Shown: positions 33,750-43,319 of the stretch, piece after piece | How positions within the stretch are numbered: the first letter of the stretch is position 1 | How the letters are laid out: each line of letters starts with the position of its first letter | Assembly (NCBI GenBank): GCA_951812805.1 | Contig: CATOSZ010000003.1 | Location: 1,690,557 to 1,754,556 of the forward strand | Origin: an uncultured Alphaproteobacteria bacterium | GTDB lineage: Bacteria; Pseudomonadota; Alphaproteobacteria; GCA-2731375 | Length of the DNA stretch: 64,000 nt | Direction of reading: 5' to 3' | Notes under the pieces: generated by a model | What the model saw: the letters and a program-made list of their open reading frames with translations, nothing else | Told to the model about the DNA's origin: nothing | Database searches by the model: none | Position numbers and translations under genes: made by a program

Positions 33750-34913
33750 CTATCCACGACCCGTCTCATCCCGCGCCTCGCGCAGCATGTTGCGGGCGAT
33801 CAACAGTTGCTGGATCTGGTTGGTGCCGTCGTAGATCCGATAGATCCTGACGTCCCGGTAGAAGCGCTCGACGGCGCTGCCCCGCATGAAGCCGGTGCCG
33901 CCCTGGATCTGTACGGCGCGATCGGCGACCCGGGCCACCATCTCGGTGGCGAAGAGCTTGCAGCAGGCCGCTTCCGTTCCCGCCGCCGCGCCGTCATCGA
34001 GGCGACGGGCCGTATCCAGTACCATGCAGCGCGCCGCATAGGCCTCGGCCCGGCTGTCGGCCAGCATCGCCTGGATCAGCTGGTAGTCGGCGATCGGCCG
34101 GCCGAACTGTTCCCTCGCCTGCGCGAAGTCGAGGGATTCCCGGATCAACCGTTCGGCATTGCCGACCGCCGTCGCGGCGGCTTCGACCCTGACGATGTCG
34201 AGCCGGCGCATGACGATGGCGAAACCCTCGCCCTCGCGGCCAACCAGGTTGGCGGCGGGGATCCGGCAATCCTCGAACAGCAAATCTCCGGTGTCGTTGC
34301 CGTTGAGGCCCATTTTTTCGTCCGCCGGTCCCCGGCCGAGGCCGGGCCGGTCCCCCTCGACCAGGAAGGTGGAGACGCCGCGCGCCCCGGCCTCGGCCGG
34401 GTCCGTGCGCGCGGTCACCAGGACGAGGTCGGCGTGCGGTGCGTTGGTAATGAAGCGCTTCTCGCCGTTCAGCACATAGTCGTCGCCCTCGCGGCGGGCA
34501 CTGGTCCGAATCGCGCCCGCGTCCGATCCGGCGCCGGGCTCGGTCAGGGCGAAGGCACCGGTGATGCGTCCCGCCGCCAGCTCGGGTAGCCAGCGCGCCT
34601 TCTGTTCCTCGCTGCCGTAGTGCTGCAAGGCGAAGCCGGCGCCGTCGTTCGAGCTGAAGCGGCGATAGAAGGCGGGCGAGGTCCAGGCCATGGCGATGAC
34701 GACGCGGATTTTCTCCTCGACGGTCAGGCCGCTGCCGCCGAAGGCCTCCGGCAAGGCGAGGCCGGCGAGGCCCATGGCGCCGAGTTCGGCGACGATGTCG
34801 CCGGGAATGCGTGCCTCGCGGTCGACCGCGATCTCGGCCGGCACCAGGCGTTCGCGCACGAAGCGCTGAATGCTGTCGAGGATTTCCGCGAGGGCGGCTT
34901 CATTTCGAACCAT
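33750..34913 (-). CDS. Acyl-CoA dehydrogenase family protein
   Basis: A 387-residue flavoprotein dehydrogenase. The family signatures ALTEPGAGSDAGAIRTSA and QIQGGTGFMRGSAVERFYRD are complete. The catalytic base position is altered: RIYRIYDGTNQIQQL has Asp where YEGT has Glu, and the alternative Glu of isovaleryl-CoA dehydrogenases is Val here. Activity may be slower, or specificity different. The gene is divergent from a class III CoA transferase, a common pairing in degradation of an unusual acid. ATG 34913 is chosen; a TTG at 34934 is possible. Confidence 0.85.
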   Translation of the reverse strand: MVRNEAALAEILDSIQRFVRERLVPAEIAVDREARIPGDIVAELGAMGLAGLALPEAFGGSGLTVEEKIRVVIAMAWTSPAFYRRFSSNDGAGFALQHYGSEEQKARWLPELAAGRITGAFALTEPGAGSDAGAIRTSARREGDDYVLNGEKRFITNAPHADLVLVTARTDPAEAGARGVSTFLVEGDRPGLGRGPADEKMGLNGNDTGDLLFEDCRIPAANLVGREGEGFAIVMRRLDIVRVEAAATAVGNAERLIRESLDFAQAREQFGRPIADYQLIQAMLADSRAEAYAARCMVLDTARRLDDGAAAGTEAACCKLFATEMVARVADRAVQIQGGTGFMRGSAVERFYRDVRIYRIYDGTNQIQQLLIARNMLREARDETGRG

Positions 34914-34990
34914 GACATCGATACCTTTTTCCAACCTGACGTGCCACGCTATCGCGGGCGCGGAAGCGGGAAAAGGCGAGGGTCGAACGG

Positions 34991-36190
34991 ATGGCGGATG
35001 ATGGCGCGGGACGGCCCTTCGCGGGGCTTCGGGTGGTGGACGCGAGCCGGGTGCTGGCCGGGCCGTTCTGCTGCCAGATGCTGGCCGACATGGGCGCGGA
35101 CGTGATCAAGATCGAAAGCCCGGGTGGCGACGAGAACCGCAGCTGGCCGCCGCTGGCGGAAAACGGCATCAGCTCCAACTACGCCAGCGTCAACCGCGGC
35201 AAGCGCGGCCTCACCCTCGACCTGAAGACGGCGGCGGCGGGGGAGATCCTGGAACGGCTGATCGCCCGCGCCGATGTGGTGGTGCACAGCTTTCTGCCGC
35301 CGACGGCGCGCCGCCTCGGCCTGGATGCCGAGGCCCTGCGCGCGCGCTATCCGCGTCTGATCGTCTGCACCATTTCCGGCTACGGCACCGAGGGGCCGCT
35401 CGCCGACAAGCCGGGCTACGACCTCATGGTGCAGGCCTTCGGCGGGGCGATGTCGGTGACCGGCTACGACGACGGCCCGCCGGTGCGCACCGGGGTGTCC
35501 TTCGTCGACATGTCGACCGGGCTTTCGGCCTACGGCGCCATCGCCACCGCGCTCTACCAGCGCGGCGAGACGGGCGAGGGCACCTGGGTGCGCGCCTCGC
35601 TGCTCGAGACGCTGGTGGCGGAACTCGGCTATCACGCCGTCGGCTGGTTGCAGGCGGGCGAACTGCCGGTCAAGCAGGGCTCCGGCGCCAAGGGCCTGGC
35701 GCCCTATCAGGCGTTCCGCTGCAAGGACGGCCACATCCTGGTCGGCGCGCCGAACCAGGGGGCCTGGGACCGGCTCTGCAATGCGCTCGGCGACGAGGCG
35801 CTACGGACCGATCCGCGCTTCGCCGACAATCCCTCCCGGGTCGAGAACCTGGCGGCGTTGAGCGCGTTGTTGGAAGCCCATTTCCTCACCCGCGAAGCCG
35901 AGGATCTGGCCGCCCTGCTGGAGCGCCACGCCATCGCCGTTTCGCCGATCCAAAGCATCGACCAGCTGATGGCGCACGAGCAGGTCCGCGCCAACGCCAT
36001 GGTCGTCGAGACGAGCGACGGTGCGGGCCGGGCCTGGCCGCTGGTCGGCGCCCCCTTCAAGGTCGGCGACAGCGCCGCCGGCGACCGGGCCCCGCCGGCG
36101 CTCGGCGAGCATACGGACGAGATCCTTTCCACCGACCTCGGCCTCGACGCGGCGGAGATCGCGCGGCTGCGCGCCGCCGGCGCGGTTTGA
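34991..36190 (+). CDS. Class III CoA transferase (CaiB/BaiF family)
   Basis: A 399-residue CoA transferase that moves CoA between an acyl-CoA and a free acid. VDASRVLAGPFCCQMLADMG, ADVIKIESPGGDENRSW, SVNRGKRGLTLDLK and the catalytic Asp in GYDLMVQAFGG are all as expected. It is divergent from the acyl-CoA dehydrogenase gene, with 77 bp between them. The two likely activate and oxidise the same substrate. The LysE-type exporter follows 25 bp downstream, perhaps in the same transcript. Confidence 0.9.
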   Translation: MADDGAGRPFAGLRVVDASRVLAGPFCCQMLADMGADVIKIESPGGDENRSWPPLAENGISSNYASVNRGKRGLTLDLKTAAAGEILERLIARADVVVHSFLPPTARRLGLDAEALRARYPRLIVCTISGYGTEGPLADKPGYDLMVQAFGGAMSVTGYDDGPPVRTGVSFVDMSTGLSAYGAIATALYQRGETGEGTWVRASLLETLVAELGYHAVGWLQAGELPVKQGSGAKGLAPYQAFRCKDGHILVGAPNQGAWDRLCNALGDEALRTDPRFADNPSRVENLAALSALLEAHFLTREAEDLAALLERHAIAVSPIQSIDQLMAHEQVRANAMVVETSDGAGRAWPLVGAPFKVGDSAAGDRAPPALGEHTDEILSTDLGLDAAEIARLRAAGAV

Positions 36191-36215
36191 AGCAGAACCA
36201 CGGAGCGTATCGCCC

Positions 36216-36848
36216 ATGTCGTTCGAGGTCTGGCTCGCCTTCGCCGCCGCTTCCGCCGTCCTGCTGACCATCCCGGGGCCGACGGTATTGCTGATCATCG
36301 CCCACGCCGTCGCCCACGGGCGGCGGGCGGCGCTCGCCACGGTGGCCGGCGTGGCGCTGGGCGATCTCGTCGCGATGACCGCGTCGCTCGCCGGGCTGGG
36401 CGCTTTGCTGGCTGCTTCGGCGACGCTCTTCGGGGTGTTGAAATGGGCGGGTGCCGCCTATCTCGTCTACCTCGGTTGGCGCCTCTGGCGGGCGCCGATC
36501 GGGGCGGCGGACGAGGATGCGCCTGCGGCCTACAGCGGACGGCGGGTCTTCCTGCACGGCTTCGTGGTCACCGCGCTCAACCCGAAGAGCATCGTCTTCT
36601 TCGTCGCCTTCCTGCCGCAGTTCATCGACACCGCCCGCCCGCTGCTGGCACAGATGGCGCTGCTGGAGGTGACGTTCCTGGCGCTGGCGAGCCTGAACGC
36701 GACGCTTTTCGCCCTCTCCGCCGCGGCGGCGGGTGGCGTCATCCGGCGCCCGGCGGTCCGGCGCGCGGTGAACCGGACCGGCGGGGGACTGCTGATCGGC
36801 GCGGGCGTGTTCGCGGCATTGTGGGACCGGGTCGCACGGGCCGCTTGA
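36216..36848 (+). CDS. LysE/RhtB-family translocator
   Basis: A 210-residue membrane protein with about six hydrophobic helices. The N-terminal AVLLTIPGPTVLLIIAHAVA and FVVTALNPKSIVFFVAFLPQ are hallmarks of LysE-type amino-acid exporters. Substrate is unknown. It follows the CoA transferase gene on the same strand. The ATG at 36216 is clear; frames extended upstream overlap the CoA transferase. Confidence 0.85.
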   Translation: MSFEVWLAFAAASAVLLTIPGPTVLLIIAHAVAHGRRAALATVAGVALGDLVAMTASLAGLGALLAASATLFGVLKWAGAAYLVYLGWRLWRAPIGAADEDAPAAYSGRRVFLHGFVVTALNPKSIVFFVAFLPQFIDTARPLLAQMALLEVTFLALASLNATLFALSAAAAGGVIRRPAVRRAVNRTGGGLLIGAGVFAALWDRVARAA

Positions 36849-36886
36849 GGCGCGGGTCGCACATTGAAAGCGACGGTTGTCCGTCG

Positions 36887-37501
36887 CTATGCACCGTCGG
36901 CCGGGTTGTCCTGGTTTTCAATCTGTTCCTGCAATAGAGCGGCCAAATACTCTTCCATTACCGAAAGATTCAAATGCCCCTGTTCCCATGCCAGATCGGC
37001 TGCCTTAAGTGCTTCATAATAGGGTTTTCGATTTTCGCGTATGCGCTCGGGAACGATCTTGTTGCCGCCTAGCAGGCCGCCAGAACGCGCACATAGTAAA
37101 TAATAACAAGCTGCTCTTGCGGTTCTCCCGTTACCTTCAATGAACGGATGAATCCAATTCAGCCGCCATAAACCGTATGCGGCTAGCTCTGTATTGGTCC
37201 AGTTGTACCAGTTTTCGTGAACCGTTGAAATGAATTGATCCATTAGTTCCGGCACATCGCGGAAGTGCGGCGGCTTGTGATCTCCGACATATATCGGTTC
37301 ATTTCGAAATCGACCGCCGAACTGAGAAATATTTGCTACCACGGCATGGTTTAAGTCCCACAGCATGAATTTATCGAATACTCGACCTCCTTGACTGAGG
37401 CCAATTTCGATACAGTTTGTCAGGAGATCGTATTGACGAGCCAAATTCTTTTCTTGAATTCGATCAAATAATTCCTGGTTCTCTTCTTCCAAAACAAGCA
37501 T
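36887..37501 (-). CDS. Fic-domain protein
   Basis: A Fic protein of 204 residues. The active-site motif HPFIEGNGRTARAA is complete, so it could transfer AMP (or a related group) to a target hydroxyl. No clear inhibitory S/TxxxE(G/N) helix is visible in this protein. The ATG at 37501 has no good ribosome site. In frame, a CTG at 37531 would add LATGRASLFN and has AAAGGA six bases upstream, so that start is possible. It follows a small gene (37556-37765) that may encode its antitoxin. Lower GC than the flanks suggests transfer. Confidence 0.85.
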   Translation of the reverse strand: MLVLEEENQELFDRIQEKNLARQYDLLTNCIEIGLSQGGRVFDKFMLWDLNHAVVANISQFGGRFRNEPIYVGDHKPPHFRDVPELMDQFISTVHENWYNWTNTELAAYGLWRLNWIHPFIEGNGRTARAACYYLLCARSGGLLGGNKIVPERIRENRKPYYEALKAADLAWEQGHLNLSVMEEYLAALLQEQIENQDNPADGA

Positions 37502-37555
37502 ATTAAAAAGAGAGGCCCGACCAGTTGCCAGACCCCTTCCTTTTGTCGATGATTG

Positions 37556-37765
37556 CTATGTCTCTGTCACTCGAACGTTCTTTGCAGCTTTCCGGGCCGA
37601 GTCCTTTGTAATCCTCGAGCCTTCGGGCGCATTGCCATATACGAAGCTGATACGCTGTTCTTGAAGTTGTTCGTCTGTCACCCCGGCAGCCAACGAGGCC
37701 GCTATCAGCCGATCCAGCTCCGGGCGCGGCGGTGCAGACACGAGAACGGCTTTGCGGGCTACCAT
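37556..37765 (-). CDS. Small protein upstream of fic, possible antitoxin
   Basis: A 69-residue protein beginning MVARKAVLVSAPPRPELDRL, with EQLQEQRISFVYGNAP in the middle and a basic tail. GGAG lies eight bases before the ATG at 37765. It is 54 bp upstream of the Fic gene on the same strand. Short partners in this position often inhibit Fic proteins, but the VbhA-type motif is not obvious, so the role is inferred from context only. Confidence 0.6.
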   Translation of the reverse strand: MVARKAVLVSAPPRPELDRLIAASLAAGVTDEQLQEQRISFVYGNAPEGSRITKDSARKAAKNVRVTET

Positions 37766-38044
37766 AAGAGTATCTCCGTCCTTGAGTTGCTCACTTCGGC
37801 TAATCACCGAACCTGGATGATATATGGGGATCGGCAGGCATGCACGTCAAATTCGGTGGCGTGTATGTCGCACTCGTGTTGTGCTTCCTGCTTGGCATCC
37901 ATCGAGCATGCCATCGCGTTCATGGATGACTTGGCGAGCCGACGGGCCAATCGGATACAGCTGACGACGGACGGCTCGAGGCGGGTGGGGGTCGCAGGGA
38001 GGCCACGCTTCGGCCCGATTCCGCACGCCGGCTGGAGGCTTTGC

Positions 38045-38072
38045 TTGACAGGGGATCGGAGAGGCTTAACTT
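38045..38072 (+). promoter_or_regulatory. Likely sigma-70 promoter of thrS
   Basis: TTGACA at 38045-38050 and TAACTT at 38067-38072 are separated by 16 bp, some 74 bp before the thrS start. The rest of the 37766-38145 gap contains no gene I can support. I see no T-box in this leader. Confidence 0.6.
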
Positions 38073-38145
38073 CCGCCTCCACGCCGGCCGGGGCCGGTGA
38101 ACGCCTTGACGAACAAGGCGAATAGACGAAACGGGAACCCGACGA

Positions 38146-40068
38146 ATGGTCGCGATTGGCTTGCCCGACGGCAGCAAACGGAACTACGAGGGCGCGGTGA
38201 CGGCCGCCGCCGTCGCGGCGGACATCGGTCCGCGTCTGGCGAAGGATGCGCTGGTCGCCCGCGTGGACGGCGAGCTCTGGGATCTGGAGCGCCCCATCGA
38301 GACCGATGCCGAGATCGAGATCATCACCCGCAAGGCGGACGATGCGCTGGAAATCCTGCGCCACGACTGCGCCCATGTGCTGGCGGAGGCGGCGAAGGAA
38401 CTGTGGCCGGACCTCCAGGTGACGATCGGCCCGGCGATCGCCGACGGCTTCTATTACGATTTCGCCCGCGAGACGCCCTTCACGCCGGACGACCTGGTCG
38501 CCCTGGAAGACCGCATGCGCGAGATCGTCGCCCGCGACGAGACGATCGAGCGGATGGAGTGGGAGCGCGACCGGGCGATCGAGTTTTTCAAATCGATCGG
38601 CGAGCACTACAAGGCCGAGATCATCTCGGAGATCCCCGCCGGCCAGATCATCTCGCTCTACCGGCAGGGCGAGTTCATCGACCTTTGTCGCGGCCCGCAC
38701 CTGCGCGCCACCGGCCAGGTCGGCAGCGGCTTCAAGCTGATGAAGGTCGCCGGCGCCTATTGGCGGGGCGACCATCGCAACGAGATGCTGCAGCGGATCT
38801 ACGGCACCTGCTGGCGCGACGACAAGGAATTGCGGGCCTACCTCACGCGCCTGGAGGAGGCCGAGAAGCGCGACCATCGCCGTCTCGGGCGCGAAATGGA
38901 CCTCTTCCATTTCCAGGAAGAGGCGGCGGGCATGGCCTTCTGGCATCCCAAGGGCTGGACGCTCTATCGGACCTGCGAGCACTACATGCGCCGTCGCCTG
39001 GACGATGCCGGCTACGGCGAAGTGAAGACGCCGCAGCTGGTCGACCGCGCCTTGTGGGAGGCCTCCGGCCATTGGGAGAAGTTCCGCGAGCACATGTACA
39101 CCTCGGAATCCGAGGAGCGGACCTTTGCGCTCAAGCCGATGAACTGTCCCTGCCACGTGCAGATCTACCGTCAGGGCATCAAAAGCTACCGCGACCTGCC
39201 GCTGCGCATGGCCGAGTTCGGTTCGTGCCATCGCTACGAGCCGTCGGGCGCGCTGCACGGCCTGATGCGGGTGCGCAACTTCGTGCAGGACGACGCGCAC
39301 ATCTTCTGCACGGAGGCGCAGATCACGGATGAAAGCATCGCCTTCTGCGATCTGCTGATTTCGATCTATCGCGACTTCGGCTTCGAGGAGGTGATGGTGA
39401 AGTTCGCGGACCGGCCCCCGGTGCGTGCCGGCGAGGACGCGGTCTGGGACCGCTCGGAGGCGGCCTTGCGCGAGGCGGTGGAGGCGACCGGCCTGCCCTA
39501 TGAAATGAACCCGGGGGAGGGCGCGTTCTACGGCCCCAAGCTCGAGTTCGTGCTGCGCGACGCGATCGGCCGCGACTGGCAGTGCGGCACGTTGCAGGTC
39601 GACTTCGTGCTGCCGGAACGGCTGGATGCGAGTTATGTCGCGGAGGATGGCGAGAAGCATCGCCCGGTCATGCTGCACCGGGCCATTCTCGGCTCGTTCG
39701 AGCGGTTCATCGGCGTCATGGTCGAACATTACGCGGGGCGCTTGCCGCTGTGGCTGGCGCCGACCCAGGCGGTGATCACGACGATCACCCACGAAGGTGA
39801 CGATTATGCCCGCGATGTCGCCCGCCGCCTCGGCGCGGCCGGCCTGCGGGTGGAGACGGATTTGCGCAACGAAAAGATCAACTACAAGGTGCGCGAACAC
39901 TCCCTCGCCAAGGTGCCGTTGATCATCGCGATCGGCCGCCGCGAGGCGGAGGAAGGCACGCTGGCGATCCGTCGTCTCGGCTCGAAAGCGCAAGAGGTAC
40001 TTGCACTCGATGCGGCGGTTGATAAATTGGTCGGTGAAGCCTGCCCGCCGGACCTGCTCCGAGGTTGA
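38146..40068 (+). CDS. thrS: Threonine--tRNA ligase
   Basis: A 640-residue class II synthetase of full length. It has a TGS domain (residues 1-60), an editing domain with [14 protein letters not shown] and CRGPHL, a catalytic core with the zinc ligand in [10 protein letters not shown], motif 2 [20 protein letters not shown], and a C-terminal anticodon-binding domain ([20 protein letters not shown]). It charges tRNA-Thr with threonine. It lies upstream of infC, the usual bacterial order, with 64 bp between them. Confidence 0.97.
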   Translation: MVAIGLPDGSKRNYEGAVTAAAVAADIGPRLAKDALVARVDGELWDLERPIETDAEIEIITRKADDALEILRHDCAHVLAEAAKELWPDLQVTIGPAIADGFYYDFARETPFTPDDLVALEDRMREIVARDETIERMEWERDRAIEFFKSIGEHYKAEIISEIPAGQIISLYRQGEFIDLCRGPHLRATGQVGSGFKLMKVAGAYWRGDHRNEMLQRIYGTCWRDDKELRAYLTRLEEAEKRDHRRLGREMDLFHFQEEAAGMAFWHPKGWTLYRTCEHYMRRRLDDAGYGEVKTPQLVDRALWEASGHWEKFREHMYTSESEERTFALKPMNCPCHVQIYRQGIKSYRDLPLRMAEFGSCHRYEPSGALHGLMRVRNFVQDDAHIFCTEAQITDESIAFCDLLISIYRDFGFEEVMVKFADRPPVRAGEDAVWDRSEAALREAVEATGLPYEMNPGEGAFYGPKLEFVLRDAIGRDWQCGTLQVDFVLPERLDASYVAEDGEKHRPVMLHRAILGSFERFIGVMVEHYAGRLPLWLAPTQAVITTITHEGDDYARDVARRLGAAGLRVETDLRNEKINYKVREHSLAKVPLIIAIGRREAEEGTLAIRRLGSKAQEVLALDAAVDKLVGEACPPDLLRG

Positions 40069-40132
40069 TCGGGGGTGGTCGCGGGCAACGCTTCTAGGGC
40101 CTGAAACCCTGTAACAACAAGGAGTTGGTTAG

Positions 40133-40669
40133 ATAGCACGACATTTCATAACGGCCCCGCCGCCTCGCGAAGGTCCTCGCGTGAATGGCCAGATAGAGGT
40201 GCGGGAAGTCCGTCTCATCGACGAAACCGGCGACAACGTCGGTGTGGTCACAACGGAAGATGCCATCGATCGGGCCGAAAACGCTGGCCTGGATCTGGTG
40301 GAGATCTCGCCCAACGCGGATCCGCCGGTGTGCAAGATCCTCGATTTCGGTAAGTTCAAATACCAGGCGCAGAAGCGGGCCAACGAGGCGCGCAAGAAGC
40401 AAAAGACCATCGAGGTCAAAGAGATCAAGATGCGCCCGAACATCGATCAGCACGACTACGACGTGAAGATGCGCTCGATGCTCAAATTCCTCGGCGAGGG
40501 CGACAAGGTCAAGGTGACCCTGCGCTTCCGGGGACGCGAGATGGCGCACCAGAACCTCGGCATGCGCGTGCTGGAACGGGTTCGCGACGACCTGGACGAA
40601 ATCTCCAAGGTCGAGCAATTCCCGAAGATGGAAGGGCGGCAGATGACCATGGTCATCTCGCCCAAATGA
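40133..40669 (+). CDS. infC: Translation initiation factor IF-3, AUA start
   Basis: With the start at 40133 the protein has 178 residues, a normal IF-3 length. [20 protein letters not shown] opens the N-terminal domain; [20 protein letters not shown] is the family signature; [13 protein letters not shown] ends it. No ATG, GTG or TTG lies near a ribosome site. AAGGAG at 40119-40124 is eight bases before ATA (40133-40135), which leads in frame into [13 protein letters not shown]. The next candidate, GTG 40181, has no ribosome site and would remove the N-terminal tail. A weak start fits the known self-control of infC, which in E. coli starts with AUU. Confidence 0.9.
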   Translation: MARHFITAPPPREGPRVNGQIEVREVRLIDETGDNVGVVTTEDAIDRAENAGLDLVEISPNADPPVCKILDFGKFKYQAQKRANEARKKQKTIEVKEIKMRPNIDQHDYDVKMRSMLKFLGEGDKVKVTLRFRGREMAHQNLGMRVLERVRDDLDEISKVEQFPKMEGRQMTMVISPK

Positions 40670-40705
40670 TTTGCCGCTTCGGTGCGATTCCTTCGCCCCG
40701 AACGG

Positions 40706-40735
40706 TTGACAGACCGGCCTGATCGACGATATGCG
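40706..40735 (+). promoter_or_regulatory. Promoter of tRNA-Leu
   Basis: TTGACA at 40706-40711 and TATGCG at 40730-40735 are spaced by 18 bp. The tRNA begins 11 bp later. A perfect -35 box this close suits a stable RNA gene. Confidence 0.65.
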
Positions 40736-40745
40736 GGGGGCCATT

Positions 40746-40832
40746 GCCCAGGTGGCGGAATTGGTAGACGCGCTAGCTTCAGGTGCTAGTGAGGGTAACC
40801 TCGTGGAAGTTCGAGTCTTCTCCTGGGCACCA
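40746..40832 (+). tRNA. tRNA-Leu (CAG)
   Basis: An 87-base tRNA with encoded CCA. The acceptor arms are GCCCAGG and CCTGGGC with discriminator A. The anticodon stem CTAGC/GCTAG holds the loop TTCAGGT, so the anticodon is CAG. A long variable arm (TGAGGGTAACCTCG) is as expected for a leucine tRNA, and the T loop TTCGAGT is normal. Confidence 0.95.
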
Positions 40833-40900
40833 TCCGCAAACTCCGCCGCGCGCGGAGACGCGCCGGCGGAACAACGCGGGGCGCGAAGACGGATGGGATC

Positions 40901-41515
40901 ATGAACCTGCATCTGCATCAAAACGACCTGCCGGACGGGCTCGCGTTCGGTTCCATGGTGGCGATCGACAGCGAGACCATGGGGCTCGATCCGCACCGCG
41001 ACCGGCTCTGTCTGGTACAGCTCTCGGCCGGCGACGGTGAGTGCCATCTGGTGCAGTTCGCGGACCGCGACTACACGGCGCCGAATCTCAGTCGCCTGCT
41101 GGCCGACGAGGCCGTCGTCAAGCTGTTCCATTTCGCCCGCTTCGACGTCGCCGTGCTGGGCCACTATCTGGATGTCGACGTCAAGCCGGTCTATTGCACC
41201 AAGATCGCCTCTAAGCTGGTGCGCACTTACACCGATCGCCACGGCCTGAAGGATCTCTGCCGCGAGCTGCTCGGCACCGACATCTCCAAGCAGCAGCAGT
41301 CTTCCGATTGGGGGGCGGCCGAGTTGAGCGAGGACCAGCTGCGCTATGCCGCGAGCGACGTGCTTTATCTCCATCGGTTGCACGACGAGCTGGAGCGTCG
41401 CCTGGCGCGCGAGGGCCGGCGTGAGCTGGCGCAAGCCTGCTTCGATTTCCTGCCGACCCGGGCCCGCCTCGATCTCGCCGGGTGGGACGAGGTCGATATT
41501 TTCGCCCATTCCTGA
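40901..41515 (+). CDS. rnd: Ribonuclease D-like 3'-5' exonuclease
   Basis: A 204-residue DEDDy exonuclease. The acidic residues are Asp and Glu in VAIDSETMGLD, Asp in FHFARFDVAVLG, and Tyr and Asp in YAASDVLYLHRL. It lacks the HRDC domains of E. coli RNase D, as short alphaproteobacterial forms do. It probably trims tRNA or other RNA 3' ends, fitting its place next to a tRNA gene. The 179 bp after it precede rpoN. Confidence 0.9.
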   Translation: MNLHLHQNDLPDGLAFGSMVAIDSETMGLDPHRDRLCLVQLSAGDGECHLVQFADRDYTAPNLSRLLADEAVVKLFHFARFDVAVLGHYLDVDVKPVYCTKIASKLVRTYTDRHGLKDLCRELLGTDISKQQQSSDWGAAELSEDQLRYAASDVLYLHRLHDELERRLAREGRRELAQACFDFLPTRARLDLAGWDEVDIFAHS

Positions 41516-41694
41516 TCTGCGACGTTCTTCGCGACGCCTGGCCTATACCGAAAATTAAAGCGGCCCGGCGGATAACGGTTTCATGGTGAATCGAATCCAA
41601 ACGCCGTACCGCCTGGCCCGCCCCGATCGCTTCCTTGGCTTGCCCGGGTGCGGGGCGTATCCTGTAACGACCGAGCGGGGCTGAAGAGGCGAGC

Positions 41695-43224
41695 ATGGCG
41701 CTGTCCGCGAAACTGGAGCTCAGAACCTCCCAGTCGCTGGTGATGACGCCGCAATTGCAGCAAGCGATCAAACTGCTGCAATTGAACAACATGGAACTCG
41801 GCGATTTCGTCGCGACGGAGCTGGAGCGCAACCCGACGCTGGAGCAGGCCGAGGGCGAGGCGCCGGTCGAAGGCGAGCCGGCGGCGGAACTTCAGGCGCC
41901 GGTCAAGGCCGCCGGCGAGGTCGCGGTGGATCGCGTCGACTATTCGGGCGGCTCGGGCGAGGCGCCGCTCGATACCGACTACGAGAACGTCTTTACCCAC
42001 GGTGAGACGGGGGACGGTGCCGCCGGTCTCGCCGGTGAAATGGAACGCGCCGCCTGGAGCGGCGTCGGTGGCGGCGGTGGCGGCTATGACGGCGAAGGTG
42101 GCGCGCTGGATCTGGCGGGCGAGGAGGCGGTCTCGCTGAAGGCGCATCTGCTAGGCCAGGTGAACGCCGGCCTCGACGATCCCGTCGACAGGCTGATCGG
42201 CGCCCATCTGATCGAAAGCCTGGACGAGGCCGGCTATCTGACCGAGGACGTCGGCGAGGTCGCCGCCAAGCTCGGCTGTCCGGCGGCTCGGGTGGACGTC
42301 GTGCTGGGCCGGTTGCAGGCGATGGATCCGGCCGGCATCGGGGCCCGCAATCTCGCCGAATGCCTGGCCTTGCAGTTGGCCGAGCGGGACCGCCTCGACC
42401 CGGCCATGCGGGCCCTGCTCGACAATCTCGATTCTCTAGCCCGACACGACCTCGACGGGTTGATGGAGCTTTGCGCCGTCGACGAGGAGAACATGGCCGA
42501 GATGATCGCGGAGATCCGCGATCTCAACCCCAAGCCCGGCCTGCTGTTCGATCACGAAGTTGCCCAGCCGGTGGTGCCCGACGTGCTGATCCGGCGCGAG
42601 GCCGACGGGCTGTGGCGGGTCGAGCTGAACTCGGAGACCTTGCCGCGCCTGCTGGTGAACGCACGCTATTCCGCCCTCGTCGAAACGCTGGGGCGCGGCA
42701 GCAAGGAGCGGGCCTATCTCACCGAGTGCCTGGCCGACGCCAACTGGCTGGTGAAATCCCTCGACCAGCGGGCCCGGACGATCATGAAGGTGGCGAGCGA
42801 AATCGTCCGCCAGCAGGAGAACTTCCTCGAGCACGGCATCACCCATCTCCGCCCGCTCAACCTCAGGACGGTGGCCGATGCGATTGAGATGCACGAGAGC
42901 ACGGTGAGCCGGGTCACTTCGAACAAATACGTGGCGACGCCCCGCGGGATCTTCGAGCTGAAGTATTTCTTCACCTCGGCAATCGCCTCGTCCGAGGGCG
43001 GGGACGCCCATTCCGCCGAAGCGGTGAAACATCACATTCGCGGCCTGATCGAGGCCGAGGAGGCGAGCAAGGTCTATTCCGACGACCGTCTGGTCGAGCT
43101 GCTGCGCGACGGCGGCATCGACATCGCCCGGCGCACCGTGGCGAAATACCGCGAATCGATGGACATCCCGTCTTCCGTCCAGCGTCGCCGGATGAAGAAG
43201 GCGGCGCTGCAAAAGGCTGGTTGA
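41695..43224 (+). CDS. rpoN: RNA polymerase sigma-54 factor
   Basis: A 509-residue sigma-54. Region I is LELRTSQSLVMTPQLQQAIK. An acidic Gly-rich region II follows, with GGGGGYDGEGG. The core-binding and DNA-binding parts include HESTVSRVTSNKYVATPRG, and the RpoN box is ARRTVAKYRE. It directs transcription that needs an AAA+ activator. It heads the rpoN-hpf-ptsN order, usual in proteobacteria. Confidence 0.97.
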   Translation: MALSAKLELRTSQSLVMTPQLQQAIKLLQLNNMELGDFVATELERNPTLEQAEGEAPVEGEPAAELQAPVKAAGEVAVDRVDYSGGSGEAPLDTDYENVFTHGETGDGAAGLAGEMERAAWSGVGGGGGGYDGEGGALDLAGEEAVSLKAHLLGQVNAGLDDPVDRLIGAHLIESLDEAGYLTEDVGEVAAKLGCPAARVDVVLGRLQAMDPAGIGARNLAECLALQLAERDRLDPAMRALLDNLDSLARHDLDGLMELCAVDEENMAEMIAEIRDLNPKPGLLFDHEVAQPVVPDVLIRREADGLWRVELNSETLPRLLVNARYSALVETLGRGSKERAYLTECLADANWLVKSLDQRARTIMKVASEIVRQQENFLEHGITHLRPLNLRTVADAIEMHESTVSRVTSNKYVATPRGIFELKYFFTSAIASSEGGDAHSAEAVKHHIRGLIEAEEASKVYSDDRLVELLRDGGIDIARRTVAKYRESMDIPSSVQRRRMKKAALQKAG

Positions 43225-43319
43225 CACTCCGGGAGCCGCGCCATATGTTCCGGCGCCTCGCGGATGTCGGGCCGTTCGCGCGGTCGACCGAACCGCCAGC
43301 AAAACCATCCACGGGACCC

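Noticed and set aside
37808..38145. T-box leader for thrS
   Set aside because: No AGGGTGGNACCGCG-type motif is present; T-boxes are also rare in alphaproteobacteria. A simple promoter is visible instead.
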